Shown: positions 51,766 through 62,520, counted from the first letter of the stretch. The stretch is 64,000 nt of DNA from Euglena gracilis (GCA_039621445.1 CP154954.1:49517847-49581846); one strand, 5' to 3'. Program-made: numbers and translations. Notes: generated by a model not told the origin, from the sequence alone.

Positions 51766-52078
51766 AATGTTTCAGTTGCTGGGTTGACAAAAAAAAACTG
51801 TTTGAAAGAGTTTTTCTCAGATCTCAGGGCAAGGCAAAACGCAAAGGAGGCAAAGGTACCAATAACTTCTGCAGCACATCACGAGGCAACATGGCAGGTG
51901 AACATTGGAATTTGGAATTTGCGAAAAGGGTCGGAACATGCGATCGGCGATTTTCTGAGCGCTGTGCAGTGTGGCTGAAGCTCAAGCGAAAGGGCTTGGG
52001 GAGAGCTTCGATATTTGGGGTCCTCTAACAGTTGAGCAACTAAAGGGATTTGCCCCCCCAAAACGGGTGGGTAACATA

Positions 52079-53351
52079 CCCTCACCCCCCCCCCCTCAAA
52101 GTGGCCGCCCTCTAGGGACTGCGGGACCCCAAAATGGCCACTCTCGAGGGGGGGGGGGCACTTTGGGGTAGGGTTGTGCCTGAAAAATAAATGAAAATTT
52201 TCATTGAAAAATTTCAATTGAAAAATTGAAAAATATATTTTTTATTTTTCAAACTTGAAAAATATCATTTCTTTTTTACACACATGTTGGCAGCTGACAG
52301 AAGGGGCTGCCACAAGAAAAGTCAAGTTTAGGAAAATTTTCTTCCGCAAATTCTCACGTCACGGATCTGTGCAAATGATTAACACTTGAGACCCTTGCGC
52401 CATCCAACACCAGTGCAAACCTCGAAGGGGGTGTTACCCCCACGTCCCCCCTCCCAGCGTCCCGGATTTTGACCAGGCACATTTTTCCGATTTTTTTCTA
52501 CACAAATTTGAGTGACATCAAAGATAGTGTGTGGGAGTAGTTGGGCCACAGTTCCCCCCGGAGCCCAGGTACACGAGGGGGGGGGAGGGGGCTGAGAACC
52601 CCCCCGTTCACTTCCAAAATGAACTGGATATGTTGACTTCCCGGAGTGGGGGTCTGGCGTCGAAGGCGCTGATTTTTTTTTGAAAAGTGCCTTAATTGGT
52701 GTACTCCCATCGTTTTGGTTTTCGGCCGAAGTGAACAATTACAGCCAGGTACACGGGGTGTACTTGGCCGCACTACCCCTGCAGTACGGGTGCACCAATC
52801 CCTGTTCACTTCCGAAGTTAACCGAACAAGGGGGGGAGGGGGGTTCCGGGTTTGTTTTCTATTAGCCCCGATAACAGAACTCCGGGGGGGTCTACAAGAT
52901 TTACATGGCCACGGGTTTTTGTTGGTGTATCATTTCATTGGAGTGTAGAAGCAAATCACGATTTTGCACTGAAATTCAGCCACACAAAGGCACTTTAGAA
53001 GTCTTACAACCTCCACCCCTAGGGTTGGTCAAATTCATTTCCCAAATGCATGCGTTGACATTGGGATTTCCTTTACGGCCCACGAACAAGCTCCGTCTTA
53101 TTTTTCAAAATATTTTTCAATTTTTTGAAATTTTTCATGAAATTTTTCAATTGAATTGAAAAATATTTTATTTTTCCAGTCCAGGCACAACCCTACTTTG
53201 GGGGCCCCCAAAGTGCTCCCCCATGGCGAATTTTGGCCTTCGGCGCCAAAGGCACGGAAGTAAAATGGCCACTTTGAGTGGGGGTAAACCAAAACTTGCC
53301 AAAAAATTTGGCCACTTTGGGAGGGGGGACACTTTGAGGGGGGGGTGAGGG
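52079..53351. mobile_element. TA element with CCCTCACCCCCC ends, 1.27 kb
   Basis: TA at 52077-52078 and 53352-53353, with ends CCCTCACCCCCCCCCCTCAAAG and the reverse complement of CTTTGAGGGGGGGGGTGAGGG. A second inverted pair lies inside: CTTTGGGGTAGGGTTGTGCC at 52150-52170 against GGCACAACCCTACTTTGGGG at 53183-53203, each next to AT-rich AAATTTTTCAATTGAA sequence. The 800-bp centre has no recognisable protein. Confidence 0.75.
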
Positions 53352-53359
53352 TAACGATT

Positions 53360-53725
53360 TTTGTTATTTTCGGGCCCTCGAACAGTTGAGCAACAAAAGG
53401 GATTTGCCCCCCAAAATGGGTTTGAAACACAATGGATTGCCCCCCAAAACGACTTGGCAACACAAGGGATTTTTTTATTTTGGGGCCCTCGAACAGTTGA
53501 GCAACAAAAGGGATTTGCCCCTGACCTCTACCTCTACCTCCATCCAGCCCTGCCTAGGAACAGAAGGGATTTTGTTATTTGGGGCCCTCGAACAGTTAAT
53601 CAACAAAAGGGAATTGCCACAAAACCAGTTTGTTGCCAAGTTGTTTTGGGGGGGAAATCCCTTGTGTTGCTCAACTGTTCGAGGGCCCCAAAATAACAAA
53701 ATCCCTCGTGATGCCAAGCCGTTTT
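53360..53725. repeat. GGGCCCTCGAACAGTTGAGC repeat cluster
   Basis: Several direct and inverted copies of GGGCCCTCGAACAGTTGAGC followed by AACAAAAGGGATTTGCC, sharing the AATAACAAAATCCC word with the 46.3-kb repeats. Related copies are at 52015-52065, 54175-54270 and 55010-55250. Confidence 0.75.
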
Positions 53726-53754
53726 GGGAGGAAGTCCTCTACTTCTATCTGACC

Positions 53755-54160
53755 CACCTCTACCTCTACCTCTACCTCTACCTCTACCTCTACCTCTATG
53801 TCACCTCTATGTCCATAAAATGTCATAAACTGGCACCAATAAGGGCCACAAAACGCTCCAAATGCCTCAAATTTGGCAAACTAGCATCTCAAAGCATCTC
53901 ACTTAGGTTAGGAACGAGAAAAAATATCCGGGATGGGTGGTTTCAAAATTGCCATGAGAGGTTTGTGACAAGAATGGCCAATTTCTGACTTTTCCATAAA
54001 TTGCCTTCGTTCAGCACACATTTTCTTTTGATAAGCCACTTTCCTCAAAAGTTTGGCATTGAGGTGACATAGAGGGATAGTAGAGGTAGAGGTGACCTCT
54101 ACCTCTACCTCTACCTCTACCTCTACCTCTACGTCTACCTCTATCCCTCTACGGTACCTC
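53755..54160. repeat. CTCTAC hexanucleotide arrays
   Basis: (CTCTAC)n at 53757-53803 and 54091-54152, separated by about 290 bp of non-repetitive DNA with an open frame of no recognised function. Confidence 0.85.
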
Positions 54161-54393
54161 TATCCAGCCCTGTCCTAGGTCGTTTTGGGGGGCAAATCTC
54201 TTGCGTTGCTCAACTGTACCAGGGCCCCAAATAACAAAATCCCTTGTGTTGCCGAGTCGTTTTGGGGGGCATAGTAGTATTTCTTCTTTCTGTTTTCTTT
54301 GTATTTGGTCAAAAAAAAATCTCGAATTTTTCGAAAAAATTCGAAAGATCCAAGAGCCTTGTTTTTGGACCCAAATGGTACGCAAATTTATTA

Positions 54394-54582
54394 CCCCCCC
54401 CCCTAAATGACCCCCCCCCCCCTAGATGACCCCCCTGGGGGGGTCATCTGGGGGGGGGGTCATAGAGCAGAGCAATTTTTCAAGTGGGAAAAGTATCCCC
54501 CCCCTAAATGACCCCCCCCTAGATGACCCTTTGGGGGGTCCTGAAGCAACATTAATAGGGTCATTTAGGGGGGGGGGGGTGG
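54394..54582. mobile_element. TA element with CCCCCCTAAATGACC ends
   Basis: TA at 54392-54393 and 54583-54584. CCCCCCCCCCTAAATGACC at the left is mirrored by GGTCATTTAGGGGGGGGGGG at the right, with inner CTAGATGACCCC copies. Length 189 bp. Confidence 0.65.
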
Positions 54583-55559
54583 TAGAGGAAAGGGGCACAG
54601 GATGGCACAGGTACCGGGGGCAGCCAAAAGTCGCATGGCATTAAACGTCAACCGGTTTTAACCCGTGTGTTTTTATGTCGCCCCCCACCCCTCCACCCGT
54701 CAGGCTTAATCCCGCCCCCTCCCCCGGAGGGGTACGACCGGATTTATCCCGACCCTGCTATATTCCCCCCCCCCCGCCCTTGCGGCGAAAGTGAGTCGAT
54801 TTTTTTTGCGTAAAAAAACAACGGCACAGAAGGCTGCGGCAGGGCACGCAGTGCTCGGCGTTCACTACAGTTGGGAACTGAATGCTCTACCGCGCACATT
54901 CGGTGAGCCCACGCAGAAGCCTGATTTGAGCATTTACCCAAGGTGCGCCCATGGCCTCTGCAAAAAAAAAACAAGCAAGCCTGAACAAAGGCCGCCTGGA
55001 AAAGAAAAGGTTTTGTTTCAAGGCAAATCCCTTTTGTTTCAAACCCTTTTTGGGGGGCAAACCCCTTTTGTTGCTCAACTGTTCAAAGGGCCCCAAAATA
55101 ACAAAATCGCTTTTGTTACCCACCCCTTTTGGGGGGCAAATCCCTTGTCTTGCTTAACTGTTCGAGGGCCCTAAAATAACAAAATCCCTTGTGTTGCCAA
55201 GTCGTTTTGTTGTGTTTCAACCCCGTTTTGGGGGGCAACCGTTTTGGAAACCCAAGAAAAAGTACTCTTAAGGAGAAATGTTCCTGAAAATCTCTGAACA
55301 AAAAAGTTTGATCCAACGGGGGTGTTTCCCCCCCCCGCGACCCCCATGTTTGGCAAAATGTTGCAAATATGAAGTTGTAATGAAATGCACAGCCAGTTAT
55401 GCACCGTCCCAACATTGGTTTCCAAGCACCAAGTTGCTTTCTTTTTGGTTGGGGGTGTTGGGGTCGCGGGGGGGGGGGTCGTGGGGGGGGGGCGAGGGGG
55501 GGGGGGGGGGGGATGGGTTTCGCAGCAAGTCATGCGTGACTTGTGTGATGTCATCCTGT

Positions 55560-55745
55560 CCTCTAATTTTAGATCCTAATTAGGAATTTGCGTGCCATTT
55601 GGGTCCTAAAATAGGTCCAATTAGGAATTTGGACCAATTTTCGTACTTCTGATTCCTAATGCAGTGGCAAATTCCTAATTAATGCGAATTTTTGTACTTT
55701 TCGGAAGCCCGAAGCGGGTTCAGGGTGGGGTCGCGGGGGGGGGGG
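55560..55745. repeat. CCTAATTAGGAATT module between GGGTCGCGGGG runs
   Basis: Palindromic CCTAATTAGGAATTTG words and CCAATTAGGAATTTGG, bordered on both sides by GGGTCGCGGGGGG. Similar modules with the same borders occur at 58010-58270 and, more diverged, 61445-61760 (GTCACGGGGGG borders). Confidence 0.6.
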
Positions 55746-56255
55746 GGGTCGCGGCATTCACAGGAAATTAAAACACAAATTTGAATAAAAACACAACCCT
55801 CTGAAACTGAAACAAACAGCGCTATGTTACAAAAAAATGCAACAGTTAAAAACGACCGTTCGTTGTCAAGACTGTTTGCTTAAGTTTCTTCAGCTTCTTC
55901 ACCTTCTTTCTCAACTCTCCTGAAGAAGGAATTTTGTGTCACACAAATATTGGCTGTGGGCTGTTGTTGGAAGGTGGGGGTGCACAGGGAATGCTGAGTT
56001 GAATTGTGATGCATGAAATGCGCAAGATGTTGCATGAATGATTTCACAGAAAATGCCCAGAAAGAAACGTTCATAGGGTTTGCTGGAATATTGTCTTTGA
56101 AAAAACGATTGTGATGACATGCCGCAGACAAATGTTGCTAAATGATGTTGCAGATGCATTCAGACATTTTGACAACAAAAAAAATGTTTTTCGGCAGTTT
56201 GTGAGCACTGCAGAAGAACGCAGGGGACAACACAGGGATCATACCTCCAACTGTA

Positions 56256-56415
56256 CCATGCCCCCCCCCCCATATAAGACCCCCCCATATAAGACCCCCC
56301 CTGGCCGGCCGAAGGCCGGCCCTTTGGCCGGGACCCCCCCATATAAGACCCCCCCCATATAAGACCCCCCTGGGATTTTGGCTCCCGAGGGGGTCTTATA
56401 TGGGGGGGGGCATGG
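56256..56415. mobile_element. Short TA element CCATGCCCCC/CATATAAGACC
   Basis: TA at 56254-56255 and 56416-56417. CCATGCCCCCCCCCCCATAT and ATATGGGGGGGGCATGG are mirror ends, with several CATATAAGACCCCCC units and a GGCCGGCCGAAGGCCGGCC centre. 160 bp and almost entirely palindromic. Confidence 0.8.
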
Positions 56416-56978
56416 TAAAGTGATCAGCAGAAACTGTACAAACCGGCTCAAAATGCATATCCATGATTTCTTCAAATTAAATCATCTCAAAGAGGAAAAC
56501 AATGGTTCCATTTGACTGTGCCTAGATCTGAATTCAAAAAAGGTCGCAAAAAAAGTTGAAAATCATCCACAAACCTGACAAATTAAGATCACTTCTGGAA
56601 TTGCAATTCCGAACAGGTTTGAGCAGGTTTTCCCAAATCACCTCCCCCAGTAAAATACCTCGACCAGACTAAAGCCGTCAGGATCAATGCCGCCCCCACA
56701 AGTGTGAGTCGTCGGGCAGGGGGGGGGGATATGCACCGTGCAGTTTTTGCAGTTTTTTTTTGCAGTTTTGCGTTTTTGGTTTTTTGCAGTTTTTTTTTTG
56801 CAGTTTTTTGCAGTTTTTTCTTCCCTCAAAAAAGCACATGTGCATTTTTTTTGCAGTTTTTCGGTTTTTGAAAAAGTTGAAAACATGGCAGCAGACGCGT
56901 GAAAACTTCAATCGGCCGATCGACATGGCCCTTCGCCCAAAGGAGGTCAAAAATGCTCAAAGGTTCAAAAAATGGGTA

Positions 56979-57337
56979 CTGTGCCCCCCCCCTGAGCTAT
57001 TCCCGTCCCCGGGACCCTTTACGGCCCAATGGGAACAGTACGGGGGGGAACAGCTCGGGGGGACCTAGGTCCCTCCCCCCCTAGCTGTTCCCATACCCGA
57101 CCCTCGGGCAACCCAAAGGGGGCCATTTTTGGCAACTTTTTTGGATGTTCGCAAAAAATGGTCAATTTTAAGCACATTTGCCAAAAAGTGATTTTTGAAA
57201 ACGTCCCAAAAACGTCGATTTTTGAGCACTTTTTTGGGAAGTTCTTTGTAAAAAGTGCTATGACAGTGAGCTATTCCCGTCCCCCCTATGGGAATAGCTC
57301 GGGGGGGGGGGGAACAGCTCGGGGGGGGGGGGCATGG
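56979..57337. mobile_element. TA element, 359 bp, with its empty site present in the window
   Basis: Inserted within a copy of repeat R: AAAATGGG-TA precedes it and TA-TTTAGGCCG follows. The other R copy reads AAAATGGGTATTTAGGCCG at 43412-43430 with no insertion. The ends (CTGTGCCCCCCCCC and, reverse-complemented, CCATGCCCCCC) and a duplicated TA define the element exactly. Sub-terminal GAGCTATTCCCGTCCCC/GGGAACAGC repeats mirror each other. Part of the interior matches 43835-44187. Confidence 0.92.
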
Positions 57338-57359
57338 TATTTAGGCCGAAATTGGTCGT

Positions 57360-57520
57360 GATTCCTTGAACGCCGGTTCGGGCATGAAGCCAGAGCCCCT
57401 AATCCACGATTTCAACAACTGTGTTCAGAACGCCGGTTCGGGCGTGAAGCCGTGTTCCAGAACGCCGGTTCGGGCGGCAGCCCGAACCGGCGTTCTGGAA
57501 CACGGGCTGTGTGCAACGTC
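57360..57520. repeat. AACGCCGGTTCGGGC hairpins (end of repeat R)
   Basis: Three to four copies of GAACGCCGGTTCGGGC in direct and inverted sense, as at 43450-43620 and 62955-63010. Confidence 0.8.
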
Positions 57521-57757
57521 AGGGTCCCAAGTTACCCCTCGATCGAAAGCTGTTTTCAACAGACGACCAGCGGTGGTCATCAGGGTTTACAGTACTCTAT
57601 TTCCAAAACAGGGCCAATTTTCACCAAAATTGGTTTTCCACCCCAGTGGTCCCCAAATGGCAAATTTCATTGTGCTACATGGTTAAAACAGTCATCTCGG
57701 GACCTCAGGGCCATGTTGGGGCACTTTTTATGACATTTTTAGGAATGAAAAAATGGA

Positions 57758-57890
57758 CGTCGGGTTTGGACAGAACCGGTGTCCCTAACCACCTTTTTTG
57801 AACAGAACCGGCGTTTGGAAAAACCGTGAGGGGGGGGGGGAGACGCCGGTTCTGTCCTGAGCCCGGCGTCCCAAATGCCGGTTTAAGTCG
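57758..57890. repeat. GACGCCGGTTCTGTCC hairpin repeat, fourth copy
   Basis: Diverged copy with CAGAACCGGTGTCC and GACGCCGGTTCTGTCCTGAG. No telomere-like repeat lies next to this copy. Confidence 0.7.
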
Positions 57891-58009
57891 GTGAACCCCT
57901 TGATGGAGTCAGGGGTGACAAAGCCGGTCAGCGGCTTTGTCCTGAGTCCCCCCTAATTGTTGATCCCCCCCCCCTAATTTTCAAAAATGAATGGGGGTGT
58001 ATGAGTCGC

Positions 58010-58280
58010 GGGGGCGGGGGAAACGTGGCAGCTTTGACGGGTCACGTGTGACCAGTGTGACCTGACATACAACGTCACGTGTGACCTATTTTTAGAACTT
58101 TTGGATCCAAAAATAGATCCAATTAGGAATTTAGAACACATTTTGGCAATTCTGACCCCTAATTTGGGTGCCAATTCCTAATTAAGGTGCTATTTTTGGC
58201 TCCTACTGGGATCCGGAAACCCGCCATGTGTGGGTCGCGGGGGGGGGGGGGGCGCGGGGGGGGGGGGGGGGGGGGGGGTG
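58010..58280. repeat. CCAATTAGGAATTT module and long G runs
   Basis: Second copy of the AATTAGGAATT module, bordered by GAGTCGCGGGGG and GGGTCGCGGGGGG. The right side includes G runs of more than 20 bases (58236-58281) broken only by single C or T. Confidence 0.6.
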
Positions 58281-58453
58281 CGGGGGGTACACCCCCAATG
58301 AATGAATTGTGTGTGGATGTGCGGAACAACCAATTCTAAGCCAGAGAGAACCATTATCCACATGAGACGCCAGGAGGACCACAAGATTGCCAGGCACAGC
58401 ACAAGGGAAGAAAGAGCTGCCACCCAAAAAAAAACCTGGTACAATCACACATA

Positions 58454-58597
58454 CCATGCCCCCCCCATATAAGACCATATAAGACCCCCCCCCCTGGCCG
58501 GCCGAAGGCCGGCCCTTTGGCCGGGACCAACCCCCCCATTTAAGACCCCCCTGGGATTTTGGCTCCCGAGGGGGGGTTTTATATGGGGGGGGCATGG
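58454..58597. mobile_element. Short TA element CCATGCCCCC/CATATAAGACC, second copy
   Basis: TA at 58452-58453 and 58598-58599. Same ends, same GGCCGGCCGAAGGCCGGCC centre and the same GGGATTTTGGCTCCCGAGGG block as 56256-56415; 144 bp. Confidence 0.8.
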
Positions 58598-58799
58598 TAA
58601 TGCTACTGGTGGGTCCCGTGAGGGGAAAAAATGGAGGCAGACAGTTGGTGTGCTCCTCATTGCTTACGCCTATTTTTTGATGTGCTCCAAGGCTGGAGGA
58701 TTTCAAAAAGAACATCAATGCAATTCCATCACATGTTTTGTACAGCCACAAAATTCTTCGGGGCATTTTTTTTCTTTTGAACACAACGGGTTGCATAGC

Positions 58800-59210
58800 T
58801 GGCACTTCGTTTAAAACGAAGTCAAAAAAAACACGTTTTTTTAAAAAAAACATGTTTTTTTAAAAAAAAACAAAAAAAACGCCATTGAGGGTCCAGGGCA
58901 AAAAAAATTTTTGCCTTTGATTTTAGGTTTTTTTGCCCATCCTCGGTCAGAGAAAGACACCAAATTTGGGATGTTTCAAGTTAGTTTGGAATGGTTTCAA
59001 GCCAAAATGGCAGAAAAATGCCCTATTTTGACCATTCTTGTTGAAGACAACCAAAAGTATTGGTTTTGAGCTAAGATTGGTTCACCCTTGCGATCAAAGG
59101 CAAAATTTGGACCATCATTTTCCCCTTTGTTTTTTTTGCCATTTTTTTTGCCCGTTTTTTTAATAAAAAAACAAAAAAAACGTTTTTTTTAAATAAAAAA
59201 AAAACGCCAG
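58800..59210. other. A/T-run-rich DNA, no gene
   Basis: Repeated AAAAAAACATGTTTTTTT-like and AAAACGTTTTTTTT palindromes at both sides (58835-58880, 59155-59205) around unique sequence. No coding signal. Confidence 0.5.
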
Positions 59211-59512
59211 CTATGACGGGTTGGGAGAGAGCCCAAAAGGGCATCCACCGTTGTTCCACCTAGCGAATTTGTGGTTCGCAAAACAGCCTCAAATTCTTGT
59301 ACGGTGGGGGGTTCAGGCATCTGAGCATCCATCAGGTTCACAGCACGCTTCATGGCTGTGGAACACATCGAAAGGATATTGGCGGCTGAAATAAATACGA
59401 ATGGTTTTTGTTTCATTTTCCGTTCACTGGTGCCCATAGGGGAACTGTGAACGTTAAATGGTTGTTCCTATGGTCACCCGTGAACACCTTTGAGTGTTCA
59501 TGGGTACCATTG

Positions 59513-59977
59513 CATACAATAACTTAGTCACTGCCCCCGCCCCCCCCCCCCGGGGGGTGACTGGTTTTTTCAGAGTGACTGACTGGTTTTTGGCCCGGAC
59601 CCCCTCCGGGGGGTCGGCAAAAAATCGTACCGGGGGTCGGAAAACAAAAGTGACCCGGCGCCTAAGGGGGATCGGCACACCCCTCCCCCCCCCTCCCCCC
59701 CTTTTCAGACCCCCTCGCCACGCCATGTCAGGCCCGCCAAAGAAAATTTTCTTGGCAAACCCCCTCTAGCCGGAAACCTCGCCACGGCGTGCCGACCCCC
59801 CTCCGGAATTTTTTTTGGCCTTTTTTTCATGTTTTGGGTCAAATTTCCTTTGGATTCCAGAGTGGCCGACCCCCCCCCCCCCGGGGGGGGGGTAGTGACT
59901 GATGGCTTCCCGAAAAAAGTGACTGACTGGTTTTTTTGAAAAGTGGAGTGACTGGGGGGTCGGTAAAAACTTGTATG
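59513..59977. mobile_element. Family A hAT-like non-autonomous element, copy 4
   Basis: A 465-bp copy with ends CATACAATAACTTAGTCACTG and (reverse complement of right) CATACAAGTTTTTACCG. It is flanked by TACCATTG (59505-59512) and TACCCTTG (59978-59985), an 8-bp duplication with one change. It carries the GTGACTGACTGG blocks plus an additional segment (59655-59800) absent from the other copies. Confidence 0.8.
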
Positions 59978-60239
59978 TACCCTTGGAGGTACCCGTGAAC
60001 GCCCAAAAGTGCACCCATGAACGCTAAAAACACCAAAAATAGCCCGATCAATCGAAAGCTCTTCTCAAGGGCTTTTGACAGGATGCAACAGGATTCAGCA
60101 ATAATAATGCACACAGCGCTTGTTTTCAGCGATTGTGTGTTTCAAAATTTGACATTCTAATTTGTGAAATCCCACACCTCAGGTGCCATACAGCATATCA
60201 ATCGAGAGCTCTCCCCATGAGCTTTCATTTGGTACCCTC

Positions 60240-60690
60240 AGAACTCAGCCACAGTGCACAGCGCCCTGAAAATCGCCGATCGCATGTTCCAGCCCTTTTC
60301 GCAAATTCCAAAATCCACTGTTCACCTGCCATGTTGCCCCTTGTTTGAAACCTCTTCTCAAGGGCTTTCAGCAGATGGCCTTAGATTTCAGCCGTACTGC
60401 ATGGTCCTCTATTTCACAAAATCGCCAAATTGGGCCAAATGGAAATTGTTGCACAAAATACCCCAATTTCTGGCCAAATACCCCCCCAAAAACTGGTTAG
60501 ATATGATTGCCACATGTCTAAAAACCATTTTGGACACTTTTTGGCACTTTTTATTTTGGGTCCCCTGGACGCCGTCTTCCCACCCGAACCGGCATTCTGG
60601 ACACCGGTTCGGCGCAGAAAATTCTGCGCCGAACCGGCGTCCTGAACGCCGGTTCGGGCGTGAAGCCAGAGCCCCAATACACGGTTTCAA
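60240..60690. repeat. Dispersed repeat R, inverted copy
   Basis: Reverse complement of most of 42676-43060: GGGCTTTCAGCAGATGGCC, GGCCAAATGGAAATTGTTGC and the terminal AACGCCGGTTCGGGCGTGAAGCC hairpins. A GACGCCGGTTCTGTCC hairpin pair (60700-60780) follows directly. Confidence 0.8.
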
Positions 60691-60885
60691 ACAAGGGGGG
60701 GGTGGACGCCGGTTCTGTCCTGAACCCGGCGTTCCCGGACGCCAGTTCCGTCCTTCGGATGGAACCGGCGTCCGCCCCCCCTTTTTTGTAGGAAACCCTA
60801 AAAGCATTTTTGAGAGTGATCACGTTTTATTGACTGTGCAAATGTGGAATGAACACGTTTATCTGCCAAAAACTGTTTTTTGTTA

Positions 60886-61261
60886 CCCTCACCCCCCCCC
60901 CCTAATTGCCCCCCCCCCTAATTGGCTAATTGGGGGGTCCTTAAGTGAGGTCCATTAGCCAATTAGGGGGGGGGTTAGCCCAATTGGCCAATGGACGTTC
61001 CCTTGGCCAACTTTGGCCAATTTCGGCAAGGGCTCAGAAAACCTCCAAAAACGTCCGTTTTGAAAATGTTAAAAATTGCCGGATAAGAAAAAGTCATGAC
61101 CAATCCAAAAAATGCACAAAAAATTGACCAATTTTGCCCATGTCAAAAATTATGGGGTCGGGGTCCTCGAGCCCCCCCCTAATTGTCCCCCCCCCCCCTA
61201 ATTGGCTAATGGGGGGTCTGAAGGAGCCCGGCCATTAGCCAAATAGGGGGGGGGGTGAGGG
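60886..61261. mobile_element. TA element with CCCTCACCCCC/TAATTG ends
   Basis: TA at 60884-60885 and 61262-61263. The terminal CCCTCACCCCC motif is the same as in the 52079 element, but here it is followed by CCTAATTGCCCC and CTAATTGGCTAATTGGGG. The right side mirrors this (CCATTAGCCAAATAGGGG, GGTGAGGG). 376 bp. Confidence 0.7.
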
Positions 61262-61800
61262 TAGCTCTGGTTCTGGGCCACTTGCCGGGCCGGGCTGGCA
61301 CCATCAGACAGGCAATCAGGGTTGACGTTTTTTTTGTTTTTTTTAAAAAAAAACACAAAAAAACATGTTTTTTTTGAAAAGCAAAAATTGACCTTTTTCC
61401 TTGCGAAATCGCCATTTTTTGAGGAAAATTTTTCCGGGGTGGTTCGGGTCACGGGGGGGGGGGGGGTTCACGGGGGAACACCACATTTTCGGTGGTTAAA
61501 TTAGGAATCATTGAAAACGAATTTTTTGGGGAAAATCCCTTGTGGCGCCAAATTAGGAATCCCCAACTTAAAATTAGTATTTTGACACCAAATTAGGCAT
61601 CACCAGTCCAAATTTTGCAAAATTTATGCCTCAAAATTATGAATCTACCTGAATATTTTGTCAGATTAGGCATCACCGGCCAAGTTATTTTTCAGAAAAA
61701 AATTGGCCGAAAAGGGTCTTAGGTCGGGTCGGGGGGGGGGGTCACGGGGGGAATACAACCTCTAAAGTATTTTTTTGTGTGAAAGTATTCCTAAATCTGT

Positions 61801-62520
61801 GTTTTCGGGGTGCTCTGCTTTCCTTGCTCGTTCTTTTTTTTTTGTTTCCCCCCCCTTGTTGCTTTTTTTTTGGTTTTTTTTGGTTTGTTTTTCCTTTTTT
61901 TTCCTTCCTTTTTTTTTTTTTCGGGGGTTGGCGGGGGGGTTTTTTCGGTTTTTCTGGGGGGGGGGGTTTTTCTGGGGGGGCCCCCCCTGGCTTTTTGTTT
62001 TTCTGGTGGTTTTTTTTTTCCTTTTTGTTTTTCCTTTCCTTTTTCGCCCTCCCCTTTTCCCCCTTTCCTTCCCCCTTTGTCCCCTTTCTTCTTTTTCCCT
62101 CAGTTTCCTTCGTTCATTTTCTTCTGTTCCTTTCCCCTTTCCCTCGGTGCCATTTTCTGTTTTTTTTTTTCATTTTCTGCTGACGGCGTCCGGGTTTCTA
62201 CCGGCCTTTCCTGGGTCCACGGTTCAACCTTTTGGTTTTCGGTTTTTTCTCTGGTTCTTTTCGGGTCGGTGGGCTCGGGCGGGGGTTCTGGGGGTGTTCT
62301 TTTCTTTTCCGGGGCAATTTCTTTTCTGTCTTGATTTCTGGGGTTTGGTGGTTCTGGGGTTTCATTCTGGCTGGTTCCTGTCTTCTTGTTGTCTTTCTGG
62401 GTGTTTTTATGTGTCGGAATCCTTTCTGTCCGCTGTGTGGGGTTTTGGCCCCTTCCGTCGGGTTATTCAGGGGGGGGTCGGGTCGGGGGGGGTCTCCCTC
62501 TCGTTTTTTTTTGTGTGGGG
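61801..62520. other. Adenine-depleted tract
   Basis: By eye, positions 61801-62101 contain no A at all, and the full 720 bases contain about 18. The strand is built of T, G and C with long T and G runs. Stop codons all need A, so every plus frame is open for hundreds of codons. Those frames (up to 277 codons of F/S/L/G) are artefacts. A near-direct repeat, TCCTAAATCTGTGTTTTC at 61791 and TTCCAAATCTGTGTTTTC at 62520, brackets the tract. Confidence 0.9.

Noticed and set aside
51002-52028. Overlapping frames of about 260 codons on both strands
   Set aside because: They follow the period of the CCAAACTGGCCCC minisatellite and its interruption, with no domain or splice support.
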